DNA of 64,000 nucleotides from Hyphomonadaceae bacterium (GCA_016791445.1 JAEUMP010000001.1:79465-143464), one strand, 5' to 3'. Numbered from the stretch's first letter, positions 16,908-25,857 are shown. Notes: generated by a model from the letters alone, not told the origin. Numbers and translations are program-made.

Positions 16908-18613
16908 TGGTGGCGGTTTCCTTCAATCCCGGATTTGCGCTGCTGCTGGGCGCTGCGCTCGTTCTCGTAACGCCTTCGCAGATGCGCAGCTGGGTGGCTC
17001 TTGCCGCGTCGCTCGCGGCGCTTGCACTCGCGTTCACGCCGTCGTTCGGGCAACACGGCGCTTTCGCGCAGATCGGCCTGGAAGTCGCGCCACTGCGGCT
17101 CGACGCGCTGTCCCAGACGTTCGGCATGATCTTCGCGCTGGTCACGATCATGCTCGCCCTTCACGGCGGCGGCGCGCGCAGCCGGGAGGAAGAGGCGGCG
17201 CTGCTGGTCCATGCAGGCGGGGCGCTGGGCGCGGTCTATGCGGGGGACTTCGTAGCCTTCGTCGCACTTGCCGAGTTGTCGACGCTCGCGGCGGTCGCGC
17301 TTCTCCTGTCGCGCAGCGACGCAGCGGCGAAGGCGGCAGGGCAGCGGCTGTTCGGCTGGCAGGCGTTGTCGAGCGTGCTCTTCCTCTCCGGCGCGGCTTT
17401 CGCGATCGCGCAGCAGGGCTCCGCGAGTTTCGAGCAATTGTCGGCGCGCACGCCCGCAGGGTTGCTGATCTTTCTCGCGCTCGGTGTGAAAGCGGGGTTC
17501 CCGATCGCGCATGTCTGGCTGAAGGACGCCGCGCCGCGCGGCTCCGCGGCGGGGACGACCGCGCTGCTCGTGTTTACTTCCATGCTCGGCGTCTACGGGC
17601 TGGCGCGAAGCTTCGCCGGGGAGCCGGCGCTGGTGGCGATCGGCGTGGCGATGACGCTGGCGCCGGCGTTGCACGCGATGGCGGAAGACGATCTGCGTCG
17701 CGCGCTCGCCTACGGCATGACCGCACAGACCGGCTTCATCGTCGCGTGCATCGGACTCGGTTCGCCTCTCGCGATCGCCGCGGCGGCGGCGCACGCAATG
17801 GCGACCGCGCTGGCGTTCACATTGCTGGCGATGGCGCTTGGCGCTGTTCTGGAACGGACGGGAACGACGCGCGCCTCGCAACTCGGCGGCCTTGCGGCGA
17901 CGATGCCGGTGACGGCGGGGCTCGCCTGTGTCGCAGCTCTTTCAATCGCCGGGGCGCCGTTCACGGCAGGGTTCGCATCGCTTGCGCTCGTGTTCGACGC
18001 CTTCGCGCGTGACGACGCCACGCTTGTCTACTTCGCGCTTGTCGTCGCCGCGGGCGCGGCGGTGGCGCACACGGCGGTGAAGATCCCGTACGCCGCCTTC
18101 TTCGCGCCGCCGCGTGCGCGGTCCTCGCCGCCGTCGACGTTCGGTGAAGCGCATCTTGCCATGCTTGCGGCGGTCGTCCTCATCGTCGGCATCGGTGTGG
18201 CGCCTGGCTGGCTCTATGCGTTCCTGCCGCCGGACCCGGTGACGTTCACGCCCTATGACTGGGGGCGGCTCATGGTTCATGTGCAGCTGGCGACGTTCGC
18301 CGGCATCGCCTTCCTGGCGGCGCTCGTGGGCAAGCTCTACGCCGCAGACGAGACGCCCTTTGATCTGCGCGATGTGGATGCGCTGATCCACGGACCGCTC
18401 TGGCGTCTGGTGCAGATGATCGGCGCGGCTGCGGAGCGCTTCCACCTTTTCTGGCGCGGTCTGGAGGCGGCGGGCGCGGCGCGGCTGGGCCGATGGGCCG
18501 ATCGCTTCCTTTCCGTCGCTGACCGGCCGGCGCGCCGGGTCGCTGCGGACGGCGTCTGGCTTCTGGCGCTGCCCGCCGCGCTTCTGGCGCTGATCTTCGT
18601 GTTCGCCCGTTGA
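16907..18613 (+). CDS. NuoL/NuoM-like antiporter subunit, third copy
   Basis: This 568-residue membrane protein has a core of about 14 helices: YAGDFVAFVALAELSTLAAV carries the TM5 Glu, FPIAHVWLKDAAPRGSAAGT has the conserved His and Lys, and SIAGAPFTAGFASLAL is the later broken helix. A C-terminal extension (about residues 440-568) includes a further helix, an amphipathic part and a last membrane segment, recalling NuoL. ATG 16907 shares a base with the previous stop; GTG 16904 is an alternative. It is the last gene of the antiporter operon. Confidence 0.8.
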   Translation: MVAVSFNPGFALLLGAALVLVTPSQMRSWVALAASLAALALAFTPSFGQHGAFAQIGLEVAPLRLDALSQTFGMIFALVTIMLALHGGGARSREEEAALLVHAGGALGAVYAGDFVAFVALAELSTLAAVALLLSRSDAAAKAAGQRLFGWQALSSVLFLSGAAFAIAQQGSASFEQLSARTPAGLLIFLALGVKAGFPIAHVWLKDAAPRGSAAGTTALLVFTSMLGVYGLARSFAGEPALVAIGVAMTLAPALHAMAEDDLRRALAYGMTAQTGFIVACIGLGSPLAIAAAAAHAMATALAFTLLAMALGAVLERTGTTRASQLGGLAATMPVTAGLACVAALSIAGAPFTAGFASLALVFDAFARDDATLVYFALVVAAGAAVAHTAVKIPYAAFFAPPRARSSPPSTFGEAHLAMLAAVVLIVGIGVAPGWLYAFLPPDPVTFTPYDWGRLMVHVQLATFAGIAFLAALVGKLYAADETPFDLRDVDALIHGPLWRLVQMIGAAAERFHLFWRGLEAAGAARLGRWADRFLSVADRPARRVAADGVWLLALPAALLALIFVFAR

Positions 18614-18764
18614 GATATGTCATCGGCGTCGGGGCGGGCGTCTTTTGTTGTCGAAATCTGATAGATGACGCCGGCTTTGCAGCAATCGACCGGTTTTTCA
18701 TCTTTAAATCTGTGAAGATCGCGCCTATTCTCGCCGCATAAGCTTGAGCCGCGAAGGAAAGCAC
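18614..18764 (+). promoter_or_regulatory. Probable mucR promoter region
   Basis: This 151-base gap is much more AT-rich than its surroundings at 18692-18735. It contains an imperfect inverted repeat, ATCTT...AAGAT (18701-18720). MucR proteins bind AT-rich DNA and commonly repress their own genes, so this is a plausible autoregulatory site. No clear -35/-10 pair could be fixed by eye. Confidence 0.35.
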
Positions 18765-19208
18765 ATGGACACCCGTCCGGACCTGGTCGAACTGACGACG
18801 GAGATCGCCTCCGCCTACGTCGGCGCCAACACGGTGCCCGCCCATGAGTTGCCGGGGGTGATCGAGACGATCTACCGGTCGCTGAAGGGGCTCTCCGGGC
18901 TGACCGAGGCAGTGGAAACAGAGGCGCGGACGCCGGCGGTGCCGGTGAAACGGTCGATCACCAACGATCATCTCGTGTGTCTCGAGGACGGCAAGAAGTT
19001 CAAGTCGCTGAAGCGCCACCTGCGCACGCGGTACAACATGACGCCGGACGAATACCGCGCGAAGTGGGGCCTGCCCCACGATTATCCCATGGTCGCCCCG
19101 AACTACGCGCAAGCGCGTTCCGATCTCGCCAAGCGCATGGGCCTCGGCAAGAAGGCGCCGTCCACCGTGCGCGCGAAGGCCGGCAAGCCGCGTCGCGAAA
19201 ACGTCTGA
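18765..19208 (+). CDS. mucR: MucR/Ros family zinc-finger transcriptional regulator
   Basis: MucR/Ros proteins are alphaproteobacterial DNA-binding regulators that silence AT-rich promoters and control envelope polysaccharide, motility and cell-cycle genes. The 147-residue protein has an acidic oligomerising N-terminal half (LTTEIASAYVGANTVPAHEL) and the zinc-finger domain at about residues 65-125 (HLVCLEDGKKFKSLKRHLRT, then YNMTPDEYRAKWGLPHDYPM). As in many MucR proteins, Asp replaces the second Cys ligand (CLED). GAAGGAAA precedes ATG 18765; the frame opens seven codons earlier but without a ribosome site. Confidence 0.92.
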   Translation: MDTRPDLVELTTEIASAYVGANTVPAHELPGVIETIYRSLKGLSGLTEAVETEARTPAVPVKRSITNDHLVCLEDGKKFKSLKRHLRTRYNMTPDEYRAKWGLPHDYPMVAPNYAQARSDLAKRMGLGKKAPSTVRAKAGKPRRENV

Positions 19209-19317
19209 CGCACACCGGGTCCCGGGAACGGAAACGATCAAGTCGCTCTTGACGACGTGACGCGCTCGTCGCCGGCTGCGCGCCTTCGAGCAAGGGCATC
19301 GATAGTCGTTCAGGGGC

Positions 19318-19372
19318 GCGCAGCACCCGCTGCGCATGGGGAAGCGTCGCCAGACTCCGCAGAATCTCGCGT
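19318..19372. repeat. Intergenic repeat, left copy (hairpin plus 25-base motif)
   Basis: An 18-base hairpin (GCGCAGC-ACCC-GCTGCGC, 19318-19335) is followed by the 25-base motif at 19348-19372 (CGCCAGACTCC...TCTCGCGT). The same motif with one mismatch is at 63687-63711, next to another GCGCAGC-NNNN-GCTGCGC hairpin. Both copies lie just downstream of the two paralogous minus-strand genes. On the minus strand the motif folds as AGATTC...GAGTCT around a short loop. Confidence 0.75.
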
Positions 19373-19465
19373 TGTTTCGGCATGGGTCGGCGCACCGGCC
19401 CGCCGTCGTTTGAGCCCTGCTCAAGCCATCGCGCGTCGAGGAAGTACGCGCTCCGTCGTGAATGG

Positions 19466-19972
19466 TCATGACGTGTCTGCAGCCTCGGCGGCAGGTGTGT
19501 CCGCGCAGGACGCAACCACACAGGCCGGAATCCGCACAGCGACGAGCTTGTGCGTGAGAATCGCCATCGGCAGTTTGCGCAGGGCGCGCGTGACGACATG
19601 GTCGATCACGTCGATCACGCGGCGAATGTCGCGCAGCGTGCGCAGATGGATTCCGCGCGTGACGAGATTGAGCGTCTTCGTCCTGCGTCGCCGCAGTTCA
19701 AAGCCCGGCGCTGCGGAAATGGCGGCCGGTTGTGCGAAGGGATGAAGGCTCCGGTTTTCACGCCGTCGAACGCGCATCAACACCTTCGCGAAGATCAGAA
19801 GTTTCACGTCCTTTCGCAAATCGCGGACGGATCGCTGCAACTGCAGCCTCAGCCAGCGCTGCGGGATCCGGTCCGCCAGCCACCAGACGAGCGTAAGCAC
19901 CCAGAGACGGAGGTCGGTCTCGAGGGCCTTGATCGATGCTGCCGTTTCTGGCGGAAGGTGAAACGCTTTCAT
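19466..19972 (-). CDS. Hypothetical protein with paralogue at right window edge
   Basis: This 168-residue basic protein is unrecognised. The N-terminal half has hydrophobic/amphipathic stretches (LRLWVLTLVWWLADRIPQRW, VKLLIFAKVLMRV); the middle has the signature TRGIHLRTLRDIRRVID; the C-terminus is AEAADTS. The protein at 63763-64000 (minus) shares this signature (TRGIPLRTLADMRDALANFD) and ends in the same AADTS. The strongly biased Arg content and the shared tail support real coding. It may be membrane-associated. Start 19972 is the only clear ATG. No function is assigned. Confidence 0.6.
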   Translation of the reverse strand: MKAFHLPPETAASIKALETDLRLWVLTLVWWLADRIPQRWLRLQLQRSVRDLRKDVKLLIFAKVLMRVRRRENRSLHPFAQPAAISAAPGFELRRRRTKTLNLVTRGIHLRTLRDIRRVIDVIDHVVTRALRKLPMAILTHKLVAVRIPACVVASCADTPAAEAADTS

Positions 19973-20166
19973 GGGCGGGATCGAACACTGGCCCGCGACC
20001 CGGTCGGATTGTTTTGCTGATTTTTTTTCGGCGGAGCGCCGTCGCCGGCGCCGGCCTCCTTGTCCGCCAAGGGATGCCGCTGGGCGGGCGGGTCGCCTGA
20101 GGTCTTCGCCGCGCGGGGCGGCGGGGTCGGGAATCCCCCTAATGAAAGTTCATGTCGCCTGTGGCG

Positions 20167-20988
20167 CTACTCGATGATGAAGTCGGATGGCTTCCACTCG
20201 AATGCCGGATACTGCGGGTCCAGGCCTTCAAGCGTCCCGCGCACGATCGAAGCGATCACCGCATTGCGCCGCCATTTCTTGTCGGCGGGCACGACACGCC
20301 AGGGCGCGTGGGTGGTGGACGTCCGGCGCAGCATGATTTCGTAGGCGGCCTGGTAGTCGTCCCAGAGCTTGCGGTCTTCCAGATCGCCGGCGTTCCATTT
20401 CCAGCGTTTTTCAGGCTGGTCGAGACGTTCCTGCAGACGTTTCTTCTGCTCCTCCTTCGAGACGTGCAGCATGAATTTCAGGATCGTCACGCCGTTTTCG
20501 GAAAGGTGCTTTTCGAAGGCGTTGATCTGCTCATAGCGCGCCTCGATCGCGTCCTCGGGCGCAAGCTTGCGGACGCGGCCGACGAGAACGTCCTCGTAGT
20601 GTGAACGGTTGAAGATGCCGATGAAGCCCTTCTTCGGCGTGACCGCGTGCACGCGCCACAGATAGTCGTGTGCGAGTTCTTCCTCGGTGGGCCGACCGAA
20701 GGGCGTGACCGTCACGCCGAGCGGGCCGGTCGCGTTGAAGACGCCGCGCACCGTGCCGTCCTTGCCCGAAGTATCGATGCCCTGCAGCACGACGAGCAGC
20801 GCGCGCTTGCGTTCGGCGAAGAGGCGATCCTGCAGCGCATTGATCGCGAGCGCGTGCTCGGCGGCGAGCTTCTCTGCATCTTTCTTGTCGGCGAAGAGGT
20901 CTGCGCGCACCGTATCGAGATCGGCGATCTTCACCTTGGCGCCAGGCTTCACGCGCACGGCGTCGTCGATCTTGTTCCAGTCGGTCAT
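20167..20988 (-). CDS. ppk2: Polyphosphate kinase 2 family protein (polyP:nucleotide phosphotransferase)
   Basis: PPK2 enzymes transfer phosphate between polyphosphate and nucleoside mono- or diphosphates. The 273-residue single-domain protein has Walker A (LQGIDTSGKDGT, about residues 68-79), the lid/Walker B region IFNRSHYEDVLVGRV, LHVSKEEQKKRLQERL, and DKKWRRNAVIASI near the end, all typical of PPK2. Class (AMP versus ADP specificity) cannot be decided by eye; the DTSGKDG loop and the size fit a class I or III enzyme. It is transcribed towards the hypothetical gene at 19466 and lies downstream of rpsD, separated from it by a terminator. Confidence 0.93.
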   Translation of the reverse strand: MTDWNKIDDAVRVKPGAKVKIADLDTVRADLFADKKDAEKLAAEHALAINALQDRLFAERKRALLVVLQGIDTSGKDGTVRGVFNATGPLGVTVTPFGRPTEEELAHDYLWRVHAVTPKKGFIGIFNRSHYEDVLVGRVRKLAPEDAIEARYEQINAFEKHLSENGVTILKFMLHVSKEEQKKRLQERLDQPEKRWKWNAGDLEDRKLWDDYQAAYEIMLRRTSTTHAPWRVVPADKKWRRNAVIASIVRGTLEGLDPQYPAFEWKPSDFIIE

Positions 20989-21054
20989 CGGGCGGCGCTC
21001 CTGCGGAAGCGGTGAGCGTAGGCGCCTGAGTGCAGTTGTAAAAGGGGCGTCAAA

Positions 21055-21084
21055 GCAAAAGGGCCCCGCTTGCGCGGGGCCCTT
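21055..21084 (-). terminator. Rho-independent terminator of rpsD
   Basis: A perfect 9-base stem, GGGCCCCGC/GCGGGGCCC, extended by A-T pairs, has a 4-base loop. On the minus strand it is followed by TTTTGC. It lies 22 bases past the rpsD stop. Confidence 0.9.
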
Positions 21085-21106
21085 CGCCGTTTCGGAATGA
21101 GACCGA

Positions 21107-21724
21107 TCAGCTCGCGTAGTATTCGACGACGAGGTTCGGTTCCATCTGCACCGCGTAGGGGACTTCGGCGAGTTGCGGCACGCGGCCGTACTTCGCGGTC
21201 ATCGCCTTCGCATCGAGCTCGATGTAGTCGGGCACGTCGCGTTCCGGGCTGCCGAGCGCTTCGAGGACGAGCGCCATGGCCTTCGCCTTGTCGCTGACTT
21301 CGATCACGTCGCCGGCCTTGCAGACGTAGGACGGGATATTCACGCGGCGGCCGTTCACCTTCACGTGGCCGTGGTTCACGAACTGACGCGCGGAGAAGAC
21401 GGTGGGCGTGAATTTCGAGCGGTAGATGACCGCGTCGAGGCGGCTCTCGAGCAGGCCGATGAGGTTTTCAGCGGTGTTGCCCTTCCGGCGCGACGCTTCC
21501 GCGAAGATGCGGCGGAACTGCTTTTCGGTGATGTTGCCGTAGTAGAGGCGCAGCTTCTGCTTGGCGGCGAGCTGCTGTCCGAAGTCGGACGTCTTGCCCT
21601 TGCGGCGCTGACCATGTTGGCCGGGGCCATAGGAGCGCTTGTTCACCGGGGACTTCGGGCGACCCCAGAGGTTCTGCCCATATCTGCGATCGGCCTTGTA
21701 CTTGGCCGTCAGACGCTTGGTCAT
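21107..21724 (-). CDS. rpsD: 30S ribosomal protein S4
   Basis: S4 is a primary 16S rRNA-binding protein that nucleates assembly of the small subunit body. The 205-residue product starts [20 protein letters not shown] and contains the S4 RNA-binding domain ([39 protein letters not shown]). It lacks the N-terminal zinc Cys cluster, as in the alphaproteobacterial type (MTKR...KYKxDRR). GAAGGAAC precedes the ATG. It is monogenic here, with its own terminator, rather than in the alpha operon; this is normal in alphaproteobacteria. Confidence 0.98.
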   Translation of the reverse strand: MTKRLTAKYKADRRYGQNLWGRPKSPVNKRSYGPGQHGQRRKGKTSDFGQQLAAKQKLRLYYGNITEKQFRRIFAEASRRKGNTAENLIGLLESRLDAVIYRSKFTPTVFSARQFVNHGHVKVNGRRVNIPSYVCKAGDVIEVSDKAKAMALVLEALGSPERDVPDYIELDAKAMTAKYGRVPQLAEVPYAVQMEPNLVVEYYAS

Positions 21725-22006
21725 GCGTCCGTTCCTTCTTTTGTGAGGGGGCCCGGCAGCCTCGTGATGAGACTGCGACTACCCTGGCGGTTCGCCCCTC
21801 GCCCAGCATGCGCCCACGCCGCCCGGAGGCGGTCGCGCGCGAAGGGAGGCGGTTTAGCGGCTTGCCGGGCCAAGTCAACCGGGAACGGGCCTGCGGCGGA
21901 CATCCGGGGATGAACGGGCGCTTCAGGCGTCGCTCAGCTTCGGTGCGCGAATGTCTCCCCACGCCGCCGGTTGGAGAGCGGCGCCTCGCACGATGGAGAC
22001 CGAACC

Positions 22007-22420
22007 ATGAAGAAGACCATCCTGGCCGCCGCGGTCGCCCTCGGCGCCCTCGCCGTCGCCGTTCCAGCCCACGCCGATCCGCGCCGCGCCGATTATGGCT
22101 ACAGCCAGCGCGACGACTATCGTGCGCCGCCCGCCTACCACAACCGGCTTACCCCCCGAGACTTCGAGCGGCTGGAAGCGCGTATCGATCGGGGTTTCCG
22201 TAACGGCAGCCTTACGCGGCCTGAAGCACGCCGGCTTTCGGCGCAGGTCGCCGACCTGAAGCAGCGCGCGCGCCACTACTGGCGCACGGACGGTCGCATG
22301 ACCTACCGCGAGCGCCAGGACGTCGAGGCGCGGTATGACCGCCTGTCCCGCGCGATCTTCGCCCAGATCCGCGACGATGACCGCCGCTACAGCGAGTATC
22401 GCGGTCCGTACCGCTACTGA
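22007..22420 (+). CDS. Small secreted hypothetical protein
   Basis: This 137-residue protein has a Sec signal peptide (KKTILAAAVALGALAVAVPAHA, cleavage after residue ~23). The mature part is highly charged and rich in Arg, Asp and Tyr (RRADYGYSQRDDYRAPPAYH; YDRLSRAIFAQIRDDDRRY). The middle (LTPRDFERLEARIDRGFRNG, LTRPEARRLSAQVADLKQRA) forms predicted helices and is reminiscent of small alphaproteobacterial periplasmic stress proteins. The start at ATG 22007 is chosen for the signal peptide; the upstream 12 codons of the open frame are not needed. The function is unknown. Confidence 0.75.
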   Translation: MKKTILAAAVALGALAVAVPAHADPRRADYGYSQRDDYRAPPAYHNRLTPRDFERLEARIDRGFRNGSLTRPEARRLSAQVADLKQRARHYWRTDGRMTYRERQDVEARYDRLSRAIFAQIRDDDRRYSEYRGPYRY

Positions 22421-22446
22421 TCGAGAACGCTCCCGCGACCCCCGCG

Positions 22447-22470
22447 CGGCCCCGGTGAAAGCCGGGGCCG
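22447..22470. terminator. Possible bidirectional terminator hairpin
   Basis: A perfect 9-base GC stem (CGGCCCCGG/CCGGGGCCG) with loop TGAAAG lies between the convergent genes at 22007-22420 and bfr. The T tract is weak on both strands, so the call is tentative. Confidence 0.5.
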
Positions 22471-22479
22471 TTGCGCGCG

Positions 22480-22959
22480 TCAGTGGGCGTCGAGCGTGTA
22501 TTGGCTTTGCAGATAATTCTGCACGCCCACCTGGTCGAGCACCTGCAGCTGCGTCTCGAGGAAGTCGATGTGCTCCTCGGTGTCGTCGAGAATCTTGGTG
22601 ACGAGGTCGCGCGTCACGTAGTCCTTCTTCGTCTCCGCGAGCGCGATGAGTTCGACCATGGTCGCACGGCCGCGCTGCTCCGCGGCGAGATCGGCGGCGA
22701 GCATTTCCGGGACGGTTTCGCCGATGGCGAGTTTGTGCAGATCCTGCAGGTTCGGCAGGCCTTCCAGCAGCAGCACGCGTTTGATGACCATGTCGGCGTG
22801 CTTCATCTCGCCGATGGATTCATCATACGTCTTCTTGGCCAGTTTTCCGTAGCCCATGCTCTCGTAGATGCGGGCGTGCAGGAAGTACTGGTTCACGCTC
22901 GTCAGCTCGTTCGTCAGCACGGCGTTCAGTTTCTTGATGACGTCGGCATCACCCTTCAT
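22480..22959 (-). CDS. bfr: Bacterioferritin
   Basis: Bacterioferritin is a 24-subunit haem-containing iron store. The 159-residue protein has all the expected ferroxidase ligands at canonical numbering: Glu18 (NELTSVNQYF), Tyr25, Glu51 and His54 (IGEMKHAD), and later AEQRGRA and DDTEEHIDFLE, plus the haem ligand Met52. This numbering confirms Met at 22959 as the start; GGAG lies upstream. The bfd gene lies 130 bases upstream on the same strand, so storage and release functions are linked. An inverted repeat between them may be an iron-responsive operator. Confidence 0.96.
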   Translation of the reverse strand: MKGDADVIKKLNAVLTNELTSVNQYFLHARIYESMGYGKLAKKTYDESIGEMKHADMVIKRVLLLEGLPNLQDLHKLAIGETVPEMLAADLAAEQRGRATMVELIALAETKKDYVTRDLVTKILDDTEEHIDFLETQLQVLDQVGVQNYLQSQYTLDAH

Positions 22960-23030
22960 GGCATTCGGTCTCCTGTTGAGGAGACGTTCTCGCGAATTCG
23001 CCCGTGGATTCAAGCACGCGTGCGGCATCA

Positions 23031-23049
23031 TCGCGAATTATCTTCGCGA
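23031..23049. promoter_or_regulatory. Inverted repeat upstream of bfr
   Basis: TCGCGAA-TTATC-TTCGCGA is a perfect 7-base inverted repeat 72 bases upstream of the bfr start, and a third TCGCGAA half site occurs at 22990-22996, only 31 bases upstream of it. The position fits an operator controlling bfr separately from bfd. It does not match the Fur, Irr or RirA consensus I know, so the regulator is unknown. Confidence 0.4.
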
Positions 23050-23089
23050 GTGCTTGTACGAACGATTTGCAGGCGAGGGCGTGCGCCCG

Positions 23090-23293
23090 TCAGGCGGACT
23101 TCAGGACCGCCGGTTCCGCGCCCGCAGCAGCGGCGCGCGCCTCACGGATGCGGTCGGCGATTTCGGGCAGGCAACGGCCGCACTGCGCCTTGCAGCCCCG
23201 GCGGCGATGGACCGCCTGCGGGGTGCGCGCGCCGGCCTGGATGGCCTCCTGGACCTCCCCGCACCGAATGCCATTGCAGTTGCACACGAACAT
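23090..23293 (-). CDS. bfd: Bacterioferritin-associated ferredoxin
   Basis: Bfd is a small [2Fe-2S] ferredoxin that passes electrons to bacterioferritin to release stored iron. With ATG 23293 as start, the product is 67 residues and the four Cys ligands fall at positions 4, 6, 38 and 41 (VCNCNG and QCGRC), the same numbering as in E. coli Bfd, which supports this start over TTG 23302. Two further Cys (11 and 34) are present. It is followed by bfr on the same strand. Confidence 0.92.
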   Translation of the reverse strand: MFVCNCNGIRCGEVQEAIQAGARTPQAVHRRRGCKAQCGRCLPEIADRIREARAAAAGAEPAVLKSA

Positions 23294-23444
23294 GACTCGC
23301 AACTAGCCGATCCGGCGTGCGTCTGCAAGTCACTCGCAACAGATGGGCGAAACGGTCGCGGCGGCGCTGCGCCCGGCAGGCGACTGCGCGAGACGTCGGG
23401 CGGGGTCCGGCGGTAGGATCCGGCGGGAATTGTCGGAGGACCTC

Positions 23445-24128
23445 ATGCGGATCGGCGGCGCAGCCCTGGCGACGGGTCTTGTGATGATGGCGGGCCTCGC
23501 GTTCGCGCAGACGACCCCGGCTGCCGAAAGTCAGTCGGCCTATGTCACGCGCTGCAAGCGGGAGACCGTCGCCAAATGGCCGAGCGCCCGGGCTCAGGCG
23601 GAGAGCATGTGTCAGGCCAACTGGGAGATGATCGTCGCGACCGGTCCCCTGGCGGACGCGCTCCTTTCCCTCGCGCCGCCGACGGGGACCGCCTACGAGC
23701 CCACGAGCGCCCGGGCGCGGGCGGTGGGCGTGCGGTGGATGGCGCGGGCGAGCCGAGGACACGCCGCGACTGGCCGTGTGGGCGATGTCAGCGTCATGCT
23801 GAGCCCGCCACCCGCCCAGCGTGTGGAGCTTGGCTGGTTCCAGGCAGGGGCGCCGATCCCCTACATGTTCGAAGAGGCGTTGCGGGTCCGCGGCGTCCGC
23901 CCGGCGATGATCGGCTGCATGGCGTTCGGGCCCGCTGAAAGCACCAGCGTCTATCGCGTCGCCGCGCCGGGGAAGGCGCCGTTCGTGCTCACCGTGGCGC
24001 GCCGGGAGGCGGCGCTCGGCAGCCAGACGTCCACACTCTCCATCGCCGCCGACTTCAGCGGCCAACCGGTGACGCTCGCCACGCTCCGTCGCGATGGTTC
24101 GGAGTTTGCCGCAAGCTGTCCGTCTTAG
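23445..24128 (+). CDS. Secreted hypothetical protein
   Basis: This 227-residue protein has a clear signal peptide (ALATGLVMMAGLAFAQ, cleavage near residue 22). The mature domain has Cys in VTRCKRE, SMCQANWEM, IGCMAFG and at the C-terminus (AASCPS), giving two likely disulfides. The second half is strand-rich. GGAGGA precedes ATG 23445. It is followed by rimO after 69 bases. I do not recognise the family; no catalytic motif is apparent. Confidence 0.75.
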   Translation: MRIGGAALATGLVMMAGLAFAQTTPAAESQSAYVTRCKRETVAKWPSARAQAESMCQANWEMIVATGPLADALLSLAPPTGTAYEPTSARARAVGVRWMARASRGHAATGRVGDVSVMLSPPPAQRVELGWFQAGAPIPYMFEEALRVRGVRPAMIGCMAFGPAESTSVYRVAAPGKAPFVLTVARREAALGSQTSTLSIAADFSGQPVTLATLRRDGSEFAASCPS

Positions 24129-24197
24129 GGCGATCATGCTTGGGCGCGGCGAGCGGCTGCGGTACAAGCCGCGCCTTCTCCCGCAGGAATGTCGTTC

Positions 24198-25538
24198 ATG
24201 GCCGTACCGGCCCCCAAAACGCCGACCATCGGCATCGTCAGCCTCGGCTGCCCCAAGGCGCTTGTGGACAGCGAGCGGATCGTCACGAAGCTGCGGTCGC
24301 AGGGCTATGCGCTGTCGGGCGACTATGAGGGCGCCGACCTCGTCATCGTGAACACCTGCGGCTTTCTCGACACCGCCAAGGCCGAAAGCCTCGACGCCAT
24401 CGGCGAAGCCATCGCGGAGAACGGCAAGGTCGTCGTCACGGGGTGCCTCGGCAAGGAAGCGGACCTCATCCGCGCCACGCACCCGAACGTGCTCGCGATC
24501 AGCGGGCCGCATCAATACGAGGAAGTGGTCGCGGCGGTGCAGGATCACCTGCCGCATGTGCATGATCCGAAGATCGATCTCGTGCCGGAAGGCGGCTTGC
24601 GCTTCACGCCGCGCCACTACGCCTATCTGAAGATTTCCGAGGGGTGCAACAATCGCTGCACCTTCTGCATCATCCCGAGCATTCGCGGCGACCTCGTCTC
24701 GCGGCCGGCGAACGCGGTGATCAAGGAAGCTGAAGGGCTCGTAAAGGCGGGCGTGAAGGAAATCCTCGTCATCAGTCAGGACACCTCCGCATACGGGGTC
24801 GACATCAAATATGCCGAGAGCAAGCTGCGTGACCGCATGGTGCGCGCGAAGTTCTATGATCTCGCGAAAGAACTCGGCGATCTCGGCGTGTGGGTGCGGA
24901 TGCACTACGTCTACCCCTATCCGCATGTGGACGACGTCATTCCGCTGATGGCTGAAGGCAAGATCCTGCCGTACCTCGATATCCCCATGCAGCATGCGAG
25001 TCCGCGACTGCTGAAGGCGATGAAGCGCCCGGCCAGCCAGGAAAAGACGCTCGAACGCATCAAGAAGTGGCGCGCCATCTGCCCGGACATCACGATCCGT
25101 TCCTCCTTCATCGTCGGCTTCCCCGGCGAGACGGAAGAGGATTTCGAGATGCTGCTCGACTTCATCGAGGAGGCGGAGATCGATCGCGCGGGCGTCTTCA
25201 AGTACGAGAACGTCGAAGGCGCACCGTCGCGCGCGCTGGGCGATCACGTCGATGAAGAGGTCAAGCAGGAGCGCTGGGAGCGCTTCATGGAAGTGCAGCA
25301 GAACCTCGCCGACGCTCGCGGTCAGTCCATGATCGGCAAGACCATCGATGTCATCATCGATGAGCGCGATGAGGAAACCGGCGAATGGCTGGCGCGGTCG
25401 AAGGCCGATGCGCCCGAGATCGACGGCGTCGTTCGTGTCGCCGGCGCGCCGAAGGCCCAGGAGGGCGATATCATCGCCGTCGAAGTCCGCGAGGCGGCGG
25501 GCCATGAATTGTCCGCAAGGCCGGCGAAGGCCCGGTAA
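24198..25538 (+). CDS. rimO: Ribosomal protein S12 methylthiotransferase
   Basis: RimO is a radical-SAM enzyme that methylthiolates Asp88 of ribosomal protein S12. The 446-residue protein has the N-terminal methylthiotransferase domain with three cluster-binding Cys ([32 protein letters not shown]), the radical-SAM motif CNNRCTFC at about residue 152, and a C-terminal TRAM domain ([20 protein letters not shown] onward). The sequence [12 protein letters not shown] is typical of RimO rather than MiaB. AGGA nine bases upstream favours ATG 24198 over 24189. Confidence 0.96.
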   Translation: MAVPAPKTPTIGIVSLGCPKALVDSERIVTKLRSQGYALSGDYEGADLVIVNTCGFLDTAKAESLDAIGEAIAENGKVVVTGCLGKEADLIRATHPNVLAISGPHQYEEVVAAVQDHLPHVHDPKIDLVPEGGLRFTPRHYAYLKISEGCNNRCTFCIIPSIRGDLVSRPANAVIKEAEGLVKAGVKEILVISQDTSAYGVDIKYAESKLRDRMVRAKFYDLAKELGDLGVWVRMHYVYPYPHVDDVIPLMAEGKILPYLDIPMQHASPRLLKAMKRPASQEKTLERIKKWRAICPDITIRSSFIVGFPGETEEDFEMLLDFIEEAEIDRAGVFKYENVEGAPSRALGDHVDEEVKQERWERFMEVQQNLADARGQSMIGKTIDVIIDERDEETGEWLARSKADAPEIDGVVRVAGAPKAQEGDIIAVEVREAAGHELSARPAKAR

Positions 25539-25627
25539 CGGTTTCGGGAACTTGGTGAAGGTGGGTGCGTCGTCTCTCCCGTGAAGGCGTGGCGCTTCTG
25601 CCGCGCGCCAGCAAAGGGAGTTCGCGC

Positions 25628-25804
25628 ATGCTGCATTATGCGCTCGTCTTCTTCGTGCTCGCGCTGATCGCGGGCGTTCTCGGCTTCGGCGGCATCGCGG
25701 CGGCGTCCGCAGGCATCGCCAAGATCCTGTTCTTCATCTTCATCGTGCTCTTCGCGGTGAGCGCCCTGTTCGGCGCGCTGCGTGGACGGCCTCCTGCCGC
25801 CTGA
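25628..25804 (+). CDS. Small DUF1328 membrane protein
   Basis: This 58-residue protein with two membrane helices ([20 protein letters not shown] and [18 protein letters not shown]) is typical of the DUF1328/YtjA family, small inner-membrane proteins of unknown function often expressed under stress. AAAGGGAG precedes ATG 25628. A small lipoprotein gene follows after 53 bases. Confidence 0.88.
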   Translation: MLHYALVFFVLALIAGVLGFGGIAAASAGIAKILFFIFIVLFAVSALFGALRGRPPAA

Positions 25805-25857
25805 TGGGGCGAGGGGACATGTGACGGCAACGGACCAACCTTGAAAGGGAACTGCGC

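Noticed and set aside
23142..25505. Minus-strand open frame (787 codons) opposite rimO and the secreted protein
   Set aside because: rimO on the plus strand has full radical-SAM motifs; the antisense translation has no recognisable domain.
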